Part shown: piece after piece, positions 7,883 through 7,925 of the stretch
Numbering within the stretch: position 1 is the first letter of the stretch
Layout of the letters: the number at the start of each line of letters is the position of its first letter
Source: Acidobacteriota bacterium
GTDB taxonomy: Bacteria > Acidobacteriota > Blastocatellia > Pyrinomonadales > Pyrinomonadaceae
Direction of reading: 5' to 3'
Assembly (NCBI GenBank): GCA_029777145.1
Contig: JAKOSS010000203.1
Coordinates: 1-7,925 of the forward strand
Length of the DNA: 7,925 nt
The notes under the pieces: model-generated
The model's database searches: none
The model's input: only the letters and a program-made list of their open reading frames with translations
What the model was told of the DNA's origin: nothing
Program-made: the position numbers and the translations under genes

Positions 7883-7925
7883 ATTTTGAGCCGATCCGGC
7901 GGCGGAATTTGCCTTGTGGGACGAA

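Noticed and set aside
7890..7900. Small inverted repeat as a terminator of an upstream gene
   Set aside because: The stem is only four bases and no U-run follows on either strand.

Overview
The window carries five genes, all read on the minus strand, plus a short tandem repeat at its left edge. In transcription order (right to left) they are: an ECF-type sigma factor (7823-7269), a membrane-anchored Ser/Thr protein kinase with C-terminal TPR repeats (7272-4804), a 151-base gap, a second sigma factor (4652-4083), a second kinase-TPR protein (4093-1598), and glucose-6-phosphate dehydrogenase (1586-87). Twelve perfect copies of a 7-base unit start two bases past the dehydrogenase stop codon and run off the window edge.

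The central observation is that sigma-kinase is present twice, as tandem paralogous cassettes. Both sigma factors align without gaps over their first 100 residues, about two thirds identical by eye. Both kinases align end to end, with the same domain order, 831 and 822 aa long. In each cassette the sigma stop codon overlaps the kinase start (4 bases in one, 11 in the other), so translation is probably coupled. No anti-sigma factor or zinc-finger protein lies between them. Both sigma factors lack the acidic residues usual in region 2.2 and have Gln-Ala/Pro-Thr-Ala there instead. This fits a model in which the partner kinase, rather than an anti-sigma factor, controls the sigma factor.

Each kinase has a helical N-terminal module of about 80 residues, a complete catalytic domain, one transmembrane helix, and about 400 residues of TPR-like repeats predicted to lie outside the cytoplasm. 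The proposed signal path is: extracytoplasmic TPR domain, membrane helix, cytoplasmic kinase, sigma factor, target promoters. The dehydrogenase gene starts 11 bases after the second kinase and may be co-transcribed with it, which would tie the switch to NADPH supply through the oxidative pentose-phosphate route. That link is inference.

The organism looks like a GC-rich environmental bacterium. Kinase-TPR proteins next to this sigma-factor type, with an N-terminal module of this kind, are typical of Acidobacteriota (for example Blastocatellia) and also occur in Planctomycetota; the placement is moderate confidence only. No RNA genes, insertion sequences or CRISPR arrays were seen. The only non-coding stretches are the left repeat (1-86), 1587-1597, 4653-4803 and 7824-7925.
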